Assembly (NCBI GenBank): GCA_965238265.1 | Contig: OZ250185.1 | Span: forward strand, 372,001 to 436,000 | Length of the DNA stretch: 64,000 nt | From: JAJDUF01 sp965238265 | GTDB lineage: Bacteria; Chloroflexota; UBA11872; UBA12225; JAJDUF01 | Direction: 5' to 3' | In this document: positions 9,101 to 18,534 of the stretch, in pieces | How positions within the stretch are numbered: position 1 is the stretch's first letter | How the letters are laid out: the number at the start of each line of letters is the position of its first letter | Translations under genes and position numbers: made by a program | Notes under the pieces: generated by a model | Databases searched by the model: none | What the model was told of the DNA's origin: nothing | Seen by the model: the letters and a program-made list of their open reading frames with translations, nothing else

Positions 9101-9517
9101 TTACTCGTCGCTCATGCTGAGGCGGTCTTCCTCCGAGAGGTGCGCCACCGTTTCCCCGGTGGCGAGGAAGGTGCGGGTGACGCGGGTGCCGCCGTAGCAC
9201 CAGAGGAAGCGCATCATCTCGCCGCTCTCGTTGCGAAAGCAATGCACCGTCCCGGCGGGGGCGTACACCGTGTCATACGGACGCACGGTGTACTGTTTCC
9301 CGTCCACCTCGCACACCGCTTCGCCTTCCAGCATCGTGATCGACTCTTCGACGTTGTGCGTGTGCAGCGGCACCGCCGCGCCAGGCTCGAAGACGGTGAT
9401 GCCGTTGCTGATGCCCGCAGCACCGGTACGGGCGCCCAGCAGAGGATACGATTCGAGGCCGCTACCACGGTCAACCGGCGCCTGCTCGCTGGGTCGGACA
9501 ATACATGGCTCGCTCAT
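9101..9517 (-). CDS. Cupin-domain protein
   Basis: A 138-residue single-domain cupin. Motif 1 is visible as PLHTHNVEESITMLEG (two His and a Glu as metal ligands) and motif 2 as PYDTVYAPAGTVHCFRN with the third His. Such proteins bind a metal ion and act as small-molecule dioxygenases, isomerases or sensors; the substrate cannot be told. It is the first gene of a minus-strand run leading into the MNT/HEPN pair. Confidence 0.8.
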   Translation of the reverse strand: MSEPCIVRPSEQAPVDRGSGLESYPLLGARTGAAGISNGITVFEPGAAVPLHTHNVEESITMLEGEAVCEVDGKQYTVRPYDTVYAPAGTVHCFRNESGEMMRFLWCYGGTRVTRTFLATGETVAHLSEEDRLSMSDE

Positions 9518-9641
9518 CTGTGCTCCTTACCTTTCCGCTGGGCCACTCGCGCGGATGTCGCACCGCTCGGCTGCAGCCCGAACACGCCGTTCGGTTGTAC
9601 CATTGCGGCGACGCTACGACAACCGCACCCGGCGCCCGTGG

Positions 9642-10604
9642 TTACGCCCAGAGGGCGGCGGAGAGCCGGTTCCAGTCGTCCAGCGTGAGCGTCTGCGCCC
9701 GCTGCGCCGGGTCAATGCCGGCCGTCGCCAGCGCCGTGTGGATACGCTCTGCCCCCACGCCGAGGGTGCCTAAGGCATTGTGCAGTTGTTTGCGCCGGTT
9801 GGCAAAGCCGGCCTCGACCGTCTGCCAGAAGCGCGCTGCGGTGGGCCGGAGTGGTGCCGGAGGCGTCCGTCGCGGTACCAGGTGGACCACCGCGCCAGCG
9901 ACCTTGGGCGGTGGAAAGAACGCCTCGGGTGGTACGCGTGCAACAAGCTCGATAGCGGCAGCGAACTGTGCCCTGACCGACAGCAAACTCATCTGACCCG
10001 GTCGAGCCGCCAAGCGCTCGCCTACTTCGCGCTGGACCATCACCAGCATATCTTCCGGGGGATACCTCGCCGCAAGCAGCTGCAAGATCGCCGGCGTCGC
10101 GACGCTATAGGGCAGGTTCGCAACGAGCCGGTAGGGCTGTGCCTCAAAGTACCGTTCGATATCAAGCGTCAGGATATCCTGATGGATGACGCGCAGATTG
10201 GCTGCCGGGCAGGTGGCCGCCAACACCGCTACCAAGCGCTCATCAATCTCGACCGCTATGACTTCCCCGGCGCGGGTGACGAGCTCGCGGGTGAGCGTCC
10301 CGATGCCAGCGCCAATCTCCAGCACCCGGTCGGTAGGACGCACCGCCGCGGCGGCAACAATTCGGTCGAGAATGCTGCGCTCCGCGAGCAGGTGCTGACT
10401 CTGCCCGCGGTCGAGCCAGATGCCATACTGCGAGAGGAGCGCGCCGATGGTGGCCGGATCACTCAGGTCGGCGTCCGCCAGCACAAGGGGACGCCGACGG
10501 TAGGCATCCGGAGCCGCTGAAGATCGCTGGCGCTGGCGGCGCCGCGGCCTGGCCGTGTGCTGAGTACGCGGCGCCTGCGGATGGCCGGAGTAGTCAGCTG
10601 CCAC
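9642..10604 (-). CDS. rsmA: 16S rRNA (adenine 1518/1519-N6)-dimethyltransferase
   Basis: Dimethylates two adjacent adenines in the 3' end of 16S rRNA during small-subunit assembly. The SAM-binding motif is VLEIGAGIGTLTREL, the catalytic N6-adenine motif is NLPYSVATP, and the PPPKVAGAVVHL segment is typical. The 320-residue length exceeds the usual 260-290 because of an Arg/Gln-rich N-terminal tail of about 45 residues; GTG at 10604 lies 6 bp after the stop of the YabE-like gene, consistent with coupling. The usual QNFL motif is altered to QSQHLL. YabE next to KsgA is also seen in Firmicutes. Confidence 0.93.
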   Translation of the reverse strand: MAADYSGHPQAPRTQHTARPRRRQRQRSSAAPDAYRRRPLVLADADLSDPATIGALLSQYGIWLDRGQSQHLLAERSILDRIVAAAAVRPTDRVLEIGAGIGTLTRELVTRAGEVIAVEIDERLVAVLAATCPAANLRVIHQDILTLDIERYFEAQPYRLVANLPYSVATPAILQLLAARYPPEDMLVMVQREVGERLAARPGQMSLLSVRAQFAAAIELVARVPPEAFFPPPKVAGAVVHLVPRRTPPAPLRPTAARFWQTVEAGFANRRKQLHNALGTLGVGAERIHTALATAGIDPAQRAQTLTLDDWNRLSAALWA

Positions 10605-10610
10605 GGGTAG

Positions 10611-11903
10611 CTATTCCAGGATATACACCGGGAGGGTGCGCCGGCCCCACTGCAAGGCCTCTTGCTCGGTGTTGTAGAACAGGTCAATCCGGCGGCCGAC
10701 AATAGCGCCCCCGGTATCTCCGGCCACGCCAAAGCCGTAGTCGGGAACATACAGGCGCGTGCCATACGGAATGATGTCCGGGTCAACGGCGATAATGCCT
10801 GGCACCGCCCGCTGACCTGTTGACGTGACCCCATACCACCGATCACCCCGCTCCTTGCCGGTGCTCTGGGGCCCAGCCTCGTAACCTGTAGCCACTACGC
10901 GCAGGACACGGCTGACCGCGAGGGTGTCCGAGGCCACTGCGCCGTAGCCCGGCACGAGGCGTGTCGCAACTTCCAGGGTCGCCGTCGGCCCGGAGAGACG
11001 CCTGGTACCGAAGGCCACCATGTCCGCACGCGGCATGGTCAGCATGCGATCTTCAGCTATTCTCCGGGAGACCACCTGACCGTCCTCGGTGAATGTCTCG
11101 ATTCGCCGCAGGAGGGTGCCTGGCGATCCATACTGCACCTGGCGCCGCAAACCCAGCGGCAGATTGGGGTCGTCTACGCGGCGGACCTCGAAAGGCACGA
11201 CCTCTTGCTGGTCTTCCTTATACTGGCGGACGCGGATTACCCGAATCCCGGCTGCCTCCGTCACCGGGTCCGTGAGCGCCGGCTCGATGCGATCCAAGGG
11301 GCCAAGCGTAATCCCGGCCTCGGCGAGCGCCTGCTGCACCGTCAGCGCATGGGTACGAACACTGACCACGAAATCCTTGCCACTAATACGGATAGTCTGC
11401 GCCGACACGAGGGGCGCATCAAGCTCAGGTGACGGTGGCACTATCTGGCCTGGTGTCAAGTGGTCTTCCGGATGGGTAGCCACCCCCACACCATCAGCAG
11501 GCGACACCCCACCGACAGTGCGGGCCACCGCAATCAGCGTGGTCTGGGGACCGTCGTCCATGAAGGGAAAGGAGACTGTACGCTGGACGCCGTACCACAG
11601 ACCGGCCAGCACAACAAGCAGACTCAACGGCGCCCACAGCGGCGTAGTACGAGTGTTCCCAGCGCGAATCTGGCGCGCCAGACCGGGCGAGGTCCGGAGG
11701 GCAACCTGTTCCGGTGGCCATAGAGTGACGGGCCAGCCCGAAACAGACCCCCAAAGCGGGAACAGCGCAAAACGCGACCACACTCCACGGCCGAAACTAC
11801 CGATGAACTGGCGCCAGCCCTGACCTGGCTGATCAGAGCGGCGCAGTGCCCGGCTCCGGGACAGCCCCGCGGACCGGTTTCGCGGAGAGCTAACCACCTT
11901 CAC
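10611..11903 (-). CDS. YabE-like cell-wall protein with DUF348, G5 and 3D domains
   Basis: A 430-residue exported protein. A basic N-terminal region of about 90 residues precedes a membrane helix (LWAPLSLLVVLAGLWYGV). Outside are a DUF348-like ubiquitin-fold unit (KDFVVSVRTHALTVQQALAEAG begins it), a G5-like segment (VVPFEVRRVDDPNLPLG) and a C-terminal 3D domain with the DTGGAI and RIDLFY residues that form the double-psi barrel active site. Family members (YabE, Rpf-like) are peptidoglycan lytic enzymes or wall-binding proteins. The GTG start has GAGCGAGG upstream; a later start would shorten only the cytoplasmic tail. Confidence 0.85.
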   Translation of the reverse strand: MKVVSSPRNRSAGLSRSRALRRSDQPGQGWRQFIGSFGRGVWSRFALFPLWGSVSGWPVTLWPPEQVALRTSPGLARQIRAGNTRTTPLWAPLSLLVVLAGLWYGVQRTVSFPFMDDGPQTTLIAVARTVGGVSPADGVGVATHPEDHLTPGQIVPPSPELDAPLVSAQTIRISGKDFVVSVRTHALTVQQALAEAGITLGPLDRIEPALTDPVTEAAGIRVIRVRQYKEDQQEVVPFEVRRVDDPNLPLGLRRQVQYGSPGTLLRRIETFTEDGQVVSRRIAEDRMLTMPRADMVAFGTRRLSGPTATLEVATRLVPGYGAVASDTLAVSRVLRVVATGYEAGPQSTGKERGDRWYGVTSTGQRAVPGIIAVDPDIIPYGTRLYVPDYGFGVAGDTGGAIVGRRIDLFYNTEQEALQWGRRTLPVYILE

Positions 11904-12614
11904 GTGATCGCCTCGCTCAACGGGACGGAACGGGACCGGGCAGCCAAGCCACGCCGGTCCGGCTTTGGACTACACCGGCAACAGTACGCCGCCCGTAACT
12001 ATGCCGGCAATAATCCGCTCTAGGATTACGCAACATCTTGCTATCGCTAGGGCTGTGCGCCGTCGGCACCCATGATTGTGTCGGCTTGGTCAGACTCTGT
12101 GTTATGCGCGAGTATACTAGACTGCGCTTCCGGATGCAAGAGTGCGGAGAGCGGGGGGCTACCTATCAGTATGAATGGCTGCCTTTCCAGAGAGCAAGGC
12201 GGTTAAGGCAAAGGAGCAGCAACTAGCCAGGATGGCCCCGGTCGCGCTTCTACTCCCAGCGTTCGCCGTTCCGCGTCGGCACAAGAAGCACCGCATCTTC
12301 CAGTCCTACTATGCTGTGGTGGCAAGGATACTGCCTAGGGAGTGTGCCGGTTCCGTCACCGTGGACACACCATGTCATCGAGCGCCCGTACGGAGCGCTA
12401 CCGGCGCGACGCGAGCGCCAACGCTCTGGGGAGTCTCCATTACAGACCGAGTATGAGCGCGGTCGGTACGGTAGCCGGGTACAAGCCACGACGCGCTACT
12501 CGTTGGGCTGCATGCGTTGACCGCCTCGGTTTGGGCCAGTAGACTATACGACGGGGCCAGCGCGGTTCGACTGAGCATTCACCAAGAGGGAATGTAAGCA
12601 TTACTGTCCAGCGC
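11904..12614. other. Gene-free divergent intergenic region
   Basis: About 710 bp between the divergent YabE-like and VanW genes. Short open frames exist in both directions, but none has a convincing ribosome binding site or recognisable protein. A -10-like TATACT lies at 12113-12118 (no good -35), and a better promoter is at 12517-12545. No tRNA or known riboswitch fold was recognised; an uncharacterised RNA cannot be excluded. Confidence 0.5.
12517..12545 (+). promoter_or_regulatory. Putative housekeeping-type promoter for the VanW gene
   Basis: TTGACC (12517-12522), a 17-bp spacer, and TAGACT (12540-12545). Transcription from about 12552 would give a leader of roughly 60 nt ahead of the vanW-family start. 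Confidence 0.45.
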
Positions 12615-14561
12615 TTGGCCCGCCCTCGAGGATCTCCGCAGGCTCTTCCGCTGTCGGTGTCTACTGTGTTAGCCTTTACGCGGCGTTTTGGCGTGCTTAC
12701 CAGCATCCTGGGTGGCATCCTGCTCGTTGGCCTCCTCATCTTTGCCCTAGCGCTCGGCTACCACCTGCGTCACCGCCAGCAGGTCTTCCCAGGGATCCAT
12801 TTCGCGGAGATTGACCTCCAAGGCTTGCGTCAGCCGGAGGTGGACCTGCTCATACAAGCCCGGTTGGCTGCCTACGTGGACGCCCCCCTCACGCTATCCG
12901 GCCTGGGGAGGGAGTGGCATCCGACGGTCGTCCAACTCGGGATGCGCATTAGCACGGCGCAAATGGCCAACGACGCGCTCGGGCTGGGGCGCAGTGGCGG
13001 GTTGCTCGACCGCCTTTTGGTGCCCTTTCAGCTACGTCTGCGGCCGGCGACACTACCACTCCGGGTGTCGTTTGATGAGGAAGTCCTGCGGGCGTATGTG
13101 CAGACCATCGCCGCCGAGGTTGACCGGGCGCCGGTAGAAGCCGACCTCACCTTGCAGGGTGATCGGGTCGTTTCGGTAGCTCCCACGACCGGCCAACAAC
13201 TGGCGGTCGCGGAGACACTTCAGCACATCAAGAATATCTCGCCCTATCCAACGGCCCATCAGCGCATCGAGCTAGCTATCGTACCCGTGCGGCCGGTGCT
13301 CGGCGACGCCGAGTTGCAAGCTGCCACCGCGTTGACGAGTAATGTCCTGAGCGGGCCGCTGCTCCTCCGCCATGAGGCGCGAACGTGGACCATTGGGCTG
13401 GAACAGCTGCGGCGCTGGCTGGGATTTCAGCGCACCGCAAGCAACCCTAGATCAAGTCCAGGGCAGGCTAGGCAGGCAGCGTTGATGCCAGCACTCGCCA
13501 AGGGCCAGGTGGCCGCGTTTATCGCCACCATTGCCCAACAGATTGACGATCCGCCGCAGGATGCCCGCCTGCTGCGGGAGAGCGCCACCAGCTTGCAGGT
13601 GTTGCGCCCCGGTAAGCCCGGGCTGGTTGTGGATCGAGACGCTGCGCTAGAGCGCATCTTGGCGGCGTCCTTGTCCGCAGATCAGCGCGAAGTCATCCTG
13701 CCCGTGCGGGTCGCGGAGCCGACGTTTAGCGGCAAGGAAGCCGATGTACTCGCGTTCCAGGACCTTCTGGCCGACGGGCGTTCCACCTTTCTAGGCTCGC
13801 CTCACGAGCGCGCGAATAATATCCAGGTGGCCGCAGGCAACGTGAATGGCGTGGTCATTCCGCCGGGCTACGACTTCTCGTTCCTGCGCGAGATCGGCCC
13901 GATCACGAAAGCAGCCGGCTATCTGGCAAGCCTGATTATCCAAGGGGATGCGACGGTACCCGGCATCGGTGGCGGCGTGTGCCAAGTCTCGACAACCGTG
14001 TTTCGCGCGGCGTTCTGGGCCGGTCTGCCGATTGTCGAGCGTAACCAGCATTCCTATCGGGTGAGCTACTACGAGCAGGATGGCACACCGCCTGGCCTCG
14101 ATGCAGCGGTCTACGATCCGGGAGTAGACCTCCGTTTCCGCAACGATACCGGGCATCCGGTCCTGCTGCAATCCTCGGTTGATCCGGTGAGCGGCACGTT
14201 GATCTACCAATTGTATGGGACCCGCACCGGGCGGCAGGTCCGGCTCGAGGAGGTTGATATTCGCAATCGCCAGGAGCCGGACGAGCCGCTGCCGGACGAG
14301 CCGGACCCCAGCCTGCCGCTGGGCGAGCGCAAGCAGGTGGAGTGGGCCACCGAGGGGATGCACGTGGCGATCACTCGGTCTATCGTCGAAGGGGATAACC
14401 AGCCCATCAAGGACACGTTCGCGAGTAACTTTGTCCCGTGGCGGGAAAAGTGGCTCGTTGGCGCAGAGCCAACACCCACGCCAACCGTGACACCTACCGG
14501 CACCCCGGCGACGGCTACGCCATCCCCGCCGGTGACGGCCGCACCGACACCGGCGGGCTAA
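12615..14561 (+). CDS. VanW family protein with peptidoglycan-binding-like N-terminal domains
   Basis: A 648-residue membrane-anchored, exported protein. A single N-terminal helix (GILLVGLLIFALALGYHL) follows a basic tail. Two regions resembling the peptidoglycan-binding type-4 module span about 60-170 and 230-370. The VanW domain is at about 385-530, with the family signature GIGGGVCQVSTTVFRAAFWAG and the segment NQHSYRVSYYEQD. The C-terminus is a Pro/Thr-rich wall-spanning tail. VanW function is unknown; a beta-lactone or peptidoglycan role is often assumed. The TTG start is the best frame start visible, but the exact start is uncertain. Confidence 0.87.
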   Translation: MARPRGSPQALPLSVSTVLAFTRRFGVLTSILGGILLVGLLIFALALGYHLRHRQQVFPGIHFAEIDLQGLRQPEVDLLIQARLAAYVDAPLTLSGLGREWHPTVVQLGMRISTAQMANDALGLGRSGGLLDRLLVPFQLRLRPATLPLRVSFDEEVLRAYVQTIAAEVDRAPVEADLTLQGDRVVSVAPTTGQQLAVAETLQHIKNISPYPTAHQRIELAIVPVRPVLGDAELQAATALTSNVLSGPLLLRHEARTWTIGLEQLRRWLGFQRTASNPRSSPGQARQAALMPALAKGQVAAFIATIAQQIDDPPQDARLLRESATSLQVLRPGKPGLVVDRDAALERILAASLSADQREVILPVRVAEPTFSGKEADVLAFQDLLADGRSTFLGSPHERANNIQVAAGNVNGVVIPPGYDFSFLREIGPITKAAGYLASLIIQGDATVPGIGGGVCQVSTTVFRAAFWAGLPIVERNQHSYRVSYYEQDGTPPGLDAAVYDPGVDLRFRNDTGHPVLLQSSVDPVSGTLIYQLYGTRTGRQVRLEEVDIRNRQEPDEPLPDEPDPSLPLGERKQVEWATEGMHVAITRSIVEGDNQPIKDTFASNFVPWREKWLVGAEPTPTPTVTPTGTPATATPSPPVTAAPTPAG

Positions 14562-14589
14562 CCGCCCGCTGCATAGGTGTCGTGGCCCC

Positions 14590-14672
14590 CACCCTAACCC
14601 TCCCCCATGCTGACGCACAGGGGAGGGAACGTGCCGTCCCCCCACTCCGCAGGGGGACTATAGGGGGGCCAC
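14590..14672. repeat. Palindromic intergenic repeat (C-rich/G-rich family, copy b)
   Basis: C-rich arm CCCTAACCCTCCCC and G-rich arm AGGGGAGGG around a short loop, followed by CCCCCC ... GGGGGG arms. It separates the convergent vanW-family gene and the small membrane gene, where it may also serve as a bidirectional terminator. Confidence 0.55.
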
Positions 14673-14678
14673 ACTCCC

Positions 14679-15014
14679 CTACTTGACCTCGATACTGCGC
14701 TCGATATACCCCTTCATCTTGGCGTATTGGACATGCTTACGCACCTGCTCGACCGAGAGGCCGGTCTCGTCGGCGGCGGCCGGGGTATCAATGAGGGCAT
14801 TATCTTTGGCCATCCGCTCGATGATTGGGAGCGCACGCTGGCGTCCGGCAACATAGGTCCATCCCCAATACGCCAACGCCGCCCCGATGACAACGAGGGC
14901 AAGCCCCACGAGCATGGCGATGATGTTGTCACCGCCGAATCCTCCGGGGAGGGTTGACACCAGGACAATCACTCCCAACACGACAATGACAACGCCACCA
15001 ATCAAGCGTCCCAT
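14679..15014 (-). CDS. Small membrane protein with C-terminal helix-turn-helix-like segment
   Basis: A 111-residue protein with two membrane helices (about 4-22 and 32-50) and a cytoplasmic C-terminal half. The segment ALIDTPAAADETGLSVEQVRKHVQYAKMKG resembles a winged-helix or helix-turn-helix unit (a helix, then GLSVEQV, then a recognition-like helix). I do not recognise a named family. The ATG start has GGGGGAGGATC upstream. It is convergent with the vanW-family gene. Confidence 0.65.
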   Translation of the reverse strand: MGRLIGGVVIVVLGVIVLVSTLPGGFGGDNIIAMLVGLALVVIGAALAYWGWTYVAGRQRALPIIERMAKDNALIDTPAAADETGLSVEQVRKHVQYAKMKGYIERSIEVK

Positions 15015-15438
15015 GATCCTCCCCCTGACTCGCGCCTAGCTGCAGCGCGAGCGTCTCATTGCAATCGGCAACGGCACGGCCGCCACTCCCGTCGGCCCCG
15101 GAGGCTTGCCGGGCACACTTGCCGCGCCCCCCCGGTACTGCGGTAGGCACTATGCAACCTGGAGGCAGTCGAGTCAAGGAGCGGCTCGCGGCCTGGTCAC
15201 TCACCACTGACTAGGCCCCCCCTATGCTCCGCCTCTACCGGCACCGAAGCCGTAACGAGGTTGTAACGGCAGCGTAACCGCAGCCGCGACCGGGGGGACG
15301 TATACTAGCCATAGTGTCACTAGCGTAGTTTGATGCGGGATCACCCCCCACTGCCGCGCAGACTGCTCGGGACACATTGTGCTCGCGAAGGTGTTCTGCT
15401 CCTCCAGACGCCTCCGCGAGCGCATTTGATTCCAGAGC
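15015..15438. other. Gene-free intergenic region
   Basis: About 420 bp between ispG and the small membrane gene, both on the minus strand. TATACT at 15301-15306 reads as a -10 hexamer on the plus strand and TAGTAT on the minus strand, without a clear -35 for either. No gene or recognised RNA was seen. Confidence 0.4.
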
Positions 15439-17610
15439 CTACGATGCCGGGGCCTCGGTCCAACGACCGTATTGGCGGATCAGCGCTATAAGCCGCTTGC
15501 TCGCCTCCGCCTCAGGCACGTGGCGCTCGACAAGCTCCTTCCCGACATAGAGGTTGACCTTGCCGGGCGCGCCACCGACGTAGCCGAAATCGGCATCAGC
15601 CATTTCCCCCGGCCCATTGACAACACAACCCATGACGGCGATCTTGACGCCGCGGAGATGCCCGGTGTCGCGCTGAATGCGGTCGGTCGTCGCCTGCAAG
15701 TCAAAGAGCGTCCGGCCGCAGGAAGGACACGCGACGTACTCCGTCTTGGTGAGCCGCACGCCGGCCCCTTGGAGGAGGTTGAACGCCTGCTGTACGGCTG
15801 CACCGTCGTCTGCGCCGCGCGGACCGACGACCTCGATGCTATCGCCCAGACCGTCGGAGAGCAGCGAGCCGAGCGCCGCCGCGGCAGACAACAGGTCCTG
15901 CTCATTGCTCCCGATGCGCGTGACGAAGTGGAGTGGAGCGGCCGGGCCGGCTTCCGCGAGCCGTGCTGCCAGGAGCCGCCCCGCCCGCACCAGCAACGCC
16001 GGATCAGCCGGTCCCAGCGACAGGATCACGTCGGCGAGACCGGCGTCCGCGGCGACCTCAACGGCAGCGAGGGCCGCACTCGCGAGCGCCGTCGCGGCGG
16101 TCGGTAATGACGTGCTCCAGGCGAGGTCGCCACGCGACGGGGCCGACACACTGCGCGGCACGAGCACAACTGGCGTGTCATGGAGCGACGCCAGCCGGCA
16201 GGCCCGAGCCAGCAGCGCCCGCCCGGCGCGATCAAGCAGCGACGACGTGATGCGGAGGCTTACCGCGTCCGCCAGGGCGACAACCTCGCGGAGCCAGGAC
16301 GCTGCCGGGGCGGCCTGCACGACGAGCGGTAAGCTAGGCAGCGCGGTCTGCGTGGCGGGAAAATCGCCGTGAGCGCTCTGATAGAGCTTACGGAGCGCCG
16401 CGAGATCAGCCTCGCTCGTGACTTGCACGGAGACTGCATCGGGCCGGGGCTGCACCCAGCCGTCGGCGCGACGCAACCAGCGCACCCGTCGCTCGACGTG
16501 CGGTACCGCAGCCAGCGGTCCGGCATACCGATGAACTACCCGCACGGGGGATTGATCGCCCCACGCTACATCGCCAACAACGGTCGTGCGCGACGCACGG
16601 CGGGTATAGCTGTAGGGATCGCGGCTATCGGGTAGTGTGGATGCTGGCTTGGTAGCCGAGGTTGGCGCTGCCGTGCCCTGGCGTCGCGCCGTGTGCGAGC
16701 GCTCCTGCCAGGCATTATAGGGCCGGACCAGCGCCTGCGCGACCGGGATTTCGGCTTCCGGCTCTTCGGTCAGCGAGACGCGCACCGTATCGCCAATACC
16801 GTCGTCAAGCAGGCTGCCCGTGCCGATGGCCGACTTGATCCGTCCATCCTCGCCCTTGCCCGCCTCGGTGACGCCGAGGTGGAAGGGATACGGTGTCCCT
16901 CGGGCGTCCAACCGGGCGGCCAAGAGCCGATAGGCCTGGATCATGACCTTCGGATTGGACGCTTTCATCGAGAAGATCACATCGTAGTAGCCGTGATCCT
17001 CGCAGATACGCACGAACTCCAGCGCCGACTCGACCATGCCGAGCGGCGTGTCACCGTAGCGGTTCAGCACCCGGTCCGAGAGCGAGCCATGGTTGGTACC
17101 AATACGCATGGCCACGCCAAGCTCCCGACATCGGCGCACGAGGGGCGCAAAGCGCGCGGCGACTCGCTCCAGCTCCGCGGCGTATTGCCGGTCGGTGTAC
17201 TCGCGGACGGCAAAGCGCTTGCTATCAGCGAAGTTACCAGGATTGACGCGGACCTTTTCGACATGCTGCGCTGATTCGAGGGCCGCTGCCGGACTGAAAT
17301 GGATGTCGGCGACGAGCGGGACGCGGACACCGTGCCGGTGCAGCTCGGCGCGGATAGCCCGCAGAGCACGCGCGTCCGCGACCGTGGGGACGGTGACACG
17401 GACGATTTCGCAACCGGCCTCGACTAAGCGGGCCGTCTGCGCGACCGTCGCCGCCACGTCCTGCGTGACCGGCGTGGTCATGGATTGCACGCGAATAGGG
17501 TGCTCCCCGCCAACGCCGACATCACCGACCATCACGCAGTGCGTGCGGCGGCGCTGGTAGGTGTAGCGTCCGACACCGGCGAGGTGCGGAGGGGCCTCAT
17601 CGGCGATCAT
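15439..17610 (-). CDS. ispG: 4-hydroxy-3-methylbut-2-en-1-yl diphosphate synthase, three-domain form
   Basis: Penultimate enzyme of the MEP isoprenoid pathway, reducing MEcPP to HMBPP with a [4Fe-4S] cluster. The 723-residue protein starts with a TIM-barrel domain (PIRVQSMTTPVTQDV, RVNPGNFADSKRF, MRIGTNHGSLSDR). A large insert domain at about 325-590 follows, rich in Ala and Leu. The C-terminal domain carries the cluster ligands in CPSCGRTLFDLQ and GCVVNGPGE. Bacteria such as E. coli lack the insert (about 370 residues); plants, Chlamydia and some other bacteria have it. ispE of the same pathway is at 58.2 kb. Start TTG/ATG choice at 17610 begins MIADEAPP. Confidence 0.93.
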   Translation of the reverse strand: MIADEAPPHLAGVGRYTYQRRRTHCVMVGDVGVGGEHPIRVQSMTTPVTQDVAATVAQTARLVEAGCEIVRVTVPTVADARALRAIRAELHRHGVRVPLVADIHFSPAAALESAQHVEKVRVNPGNFADSKRFAVREYTDRQYAAELERVAARFAPLVRRCRELGVAMRIGTNHGSLSDRVLNRYGDTPLGMVESALEFVRICEDHGYYDVIFSMKASNPKVMIQAYRLLAARLDARGTPYPFHLGVTEAGKGEDGRIKSAIGTGSLLDDGIGDTVRVSLTEEPEAEIPVAQALVRPYNAWQERSHTARRQGTAAPTSATKPASTLPDSRDPYSYTRRASRTTVVGDVAWGDQSPVRVVHRYAGPLAAVPHVERRVRWLRRADGWVQPRPDAVSVQVTSEADLAALRKLYQSAHGDFPATQTALPSLPLVVQAAPAASWLREVVALADAVSLRITSSLLDRAGRALLARACRLASLHDTPVVLVPRSVSAPSRGDLAWSTSLPTAATALASAALAAVEVAADAGLADVILSLGPADPALLVRAGRLLAARLAEAGPAAPLHFVTRIGSNEQDLLSAAAALGSLLSDGLGDSIEVVGPRGADDGAAVQQAFNLLQGAGVRLTKTEYVACPSCGRTLFDLQATTDRIQRDTGHLRGVKIAVMGCVVNGPGEMADADFGYVGGAPGKVNLYVGKELVERHVPEAEASKRLIALIRQYGRWTEAPAS

Positions 17611-18190
17611 GCGTCACTGTCAGCCCTCAGCTATCAGCACGCGGTTACGAACAGGAACTGCCCGGTAAACGGTAGGCCTAAGGGGACTGTACACAGTACC
17701 ATATTCGAGCTGGTCATCGCACTTCGGCCGTAAGTCCGCCAGCGACACTACCGAGGAGGACGACAAAGGCGTGGCGATGGCCACTGCGATCAAACGGGGC
17801 GGCGTTACCACGCCTTGTCACCACGCCGGTTTCGGTATGCCCAGCGGGAGTGTTGGACCCGAGCTGGACAGCGGGGGCGTTGTTGAAGCAGGCTGACCGC
17901 CGGCTCACCAGCTATCGTCTCTGCGGGGAGGACAGACCGCCCCGCCCTCGACTCCGGCCCCGCTGCCCACTGGGCTCCCGGTGGCCCCGCAACAATGGTC
18001 GCACCACTTACCGATCACCTGCCCAACCTCACCGGCCGCACCCGTCGCACCCCTGGCACCGGTCGCGCCGGTCGCACCGCGTGGGCCCGAAGCTCCGGCC
18101 GGCCCCGCTGGCCCCTGGACGTAGCGGATTTCCACCTCGCCACAGGCCGCCAGCACCGGGGGCGGCGCGAGCGCTACGCCCAGGAGGGGC
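17611..18190. other. Gene-poor degenerate region
   Basis: No convincing intact gene between ispG and the insertion-sequence remnant. A minus-strand frame ending at 17905 contains 11 Gly-X-Y triplets (see the separate entry at 18012-18114). The rest shows only short frames. Confidence 0.4.
18012..18114 (-). pseudogene. Collagen-like Gly-X-Y fragment, possible remnant of a surface protein
   Basis: The minus-strand frame that stops at 17905 reads VQGPAGPAGASGPRGATG and continues in Gly-X-Y triplets for 11 units before ending in a Cys-rich tail. Upstream in the same frame the sequence is antisense to the transposase remnant, so no credible N-terminus exists. It could be the tail of a collagen-like protein broken by the insertion, or a chance product of GC-rich DNA. 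Confidence 0.3.
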
Positions 18191-18534
18191 TGCTGCTGCC
18201 AGTCCGCTGCTGCCAGTCCGGGCGCACGGTCGCCCCGGACAACACGATCCGGTTTGCCACCCGCGCCCTCCCGGTGCTGCCGGACCGCCAGCGGAGGAGC
18301 TATACCCGCGCGCGGGTGGCGGTCCAGGAGTGGCTGGACGGCAGCCTCGTGGGCCGCTACCAGGGCCGGACTCTCGCCAGTCGGCAAGCCCCCGTGCCCC
18401 CCACCGCTGCGCGCAAGCAAGTCAGACCCGAGCGCGCGTCCAGCGGCCGGCCGGCCCCGCGCCCGCCGCCCCGCAGGGAGGTACGGCCCCGCCAGCCGGC
18501 CATTTTCACTGGACAACAACAGCCATTATGGTGG
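18190..18534 (+). mobile_element. Remnant of the 3' end of an insertion sequence (ISNCY/IS481-like transposase C-terminus)
   Basis: The plus-strand frame reads GRTVAPDNTIRFATRALPVL, then SYTRARVAVQEWLDGSLVGR and YQGRTLASRQAP. This is the C-terminal beta-strand region that I recall from ISNCY-type transposases (a 'VANDNTV ... LDGSL ... YQG' pattern). No integrase core with the DDE residues is present upstream, so only the 3' end remains. CATTTTCACTGGACAACAAC at 18501-18520, then GCCATTATGG, resembles terminal repeats of such elements. Family assignment is from memory and moderately sure. Confidence 0.5.

Noticed and set aside
9860..9900. CGCGGTACCAGGTGG in rsmA resembling an inverse T-box antiterminator
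   Set aside because: It lies inside conserved coding sequence of the methyltransferase.
12175..12456. A 93-codon plus-strand frame between the YabE-like and VanW genes
   Set aside because: No ribosome binding site, no recognisable domain and mixed composition; overlapping frames on both strands look equally random.
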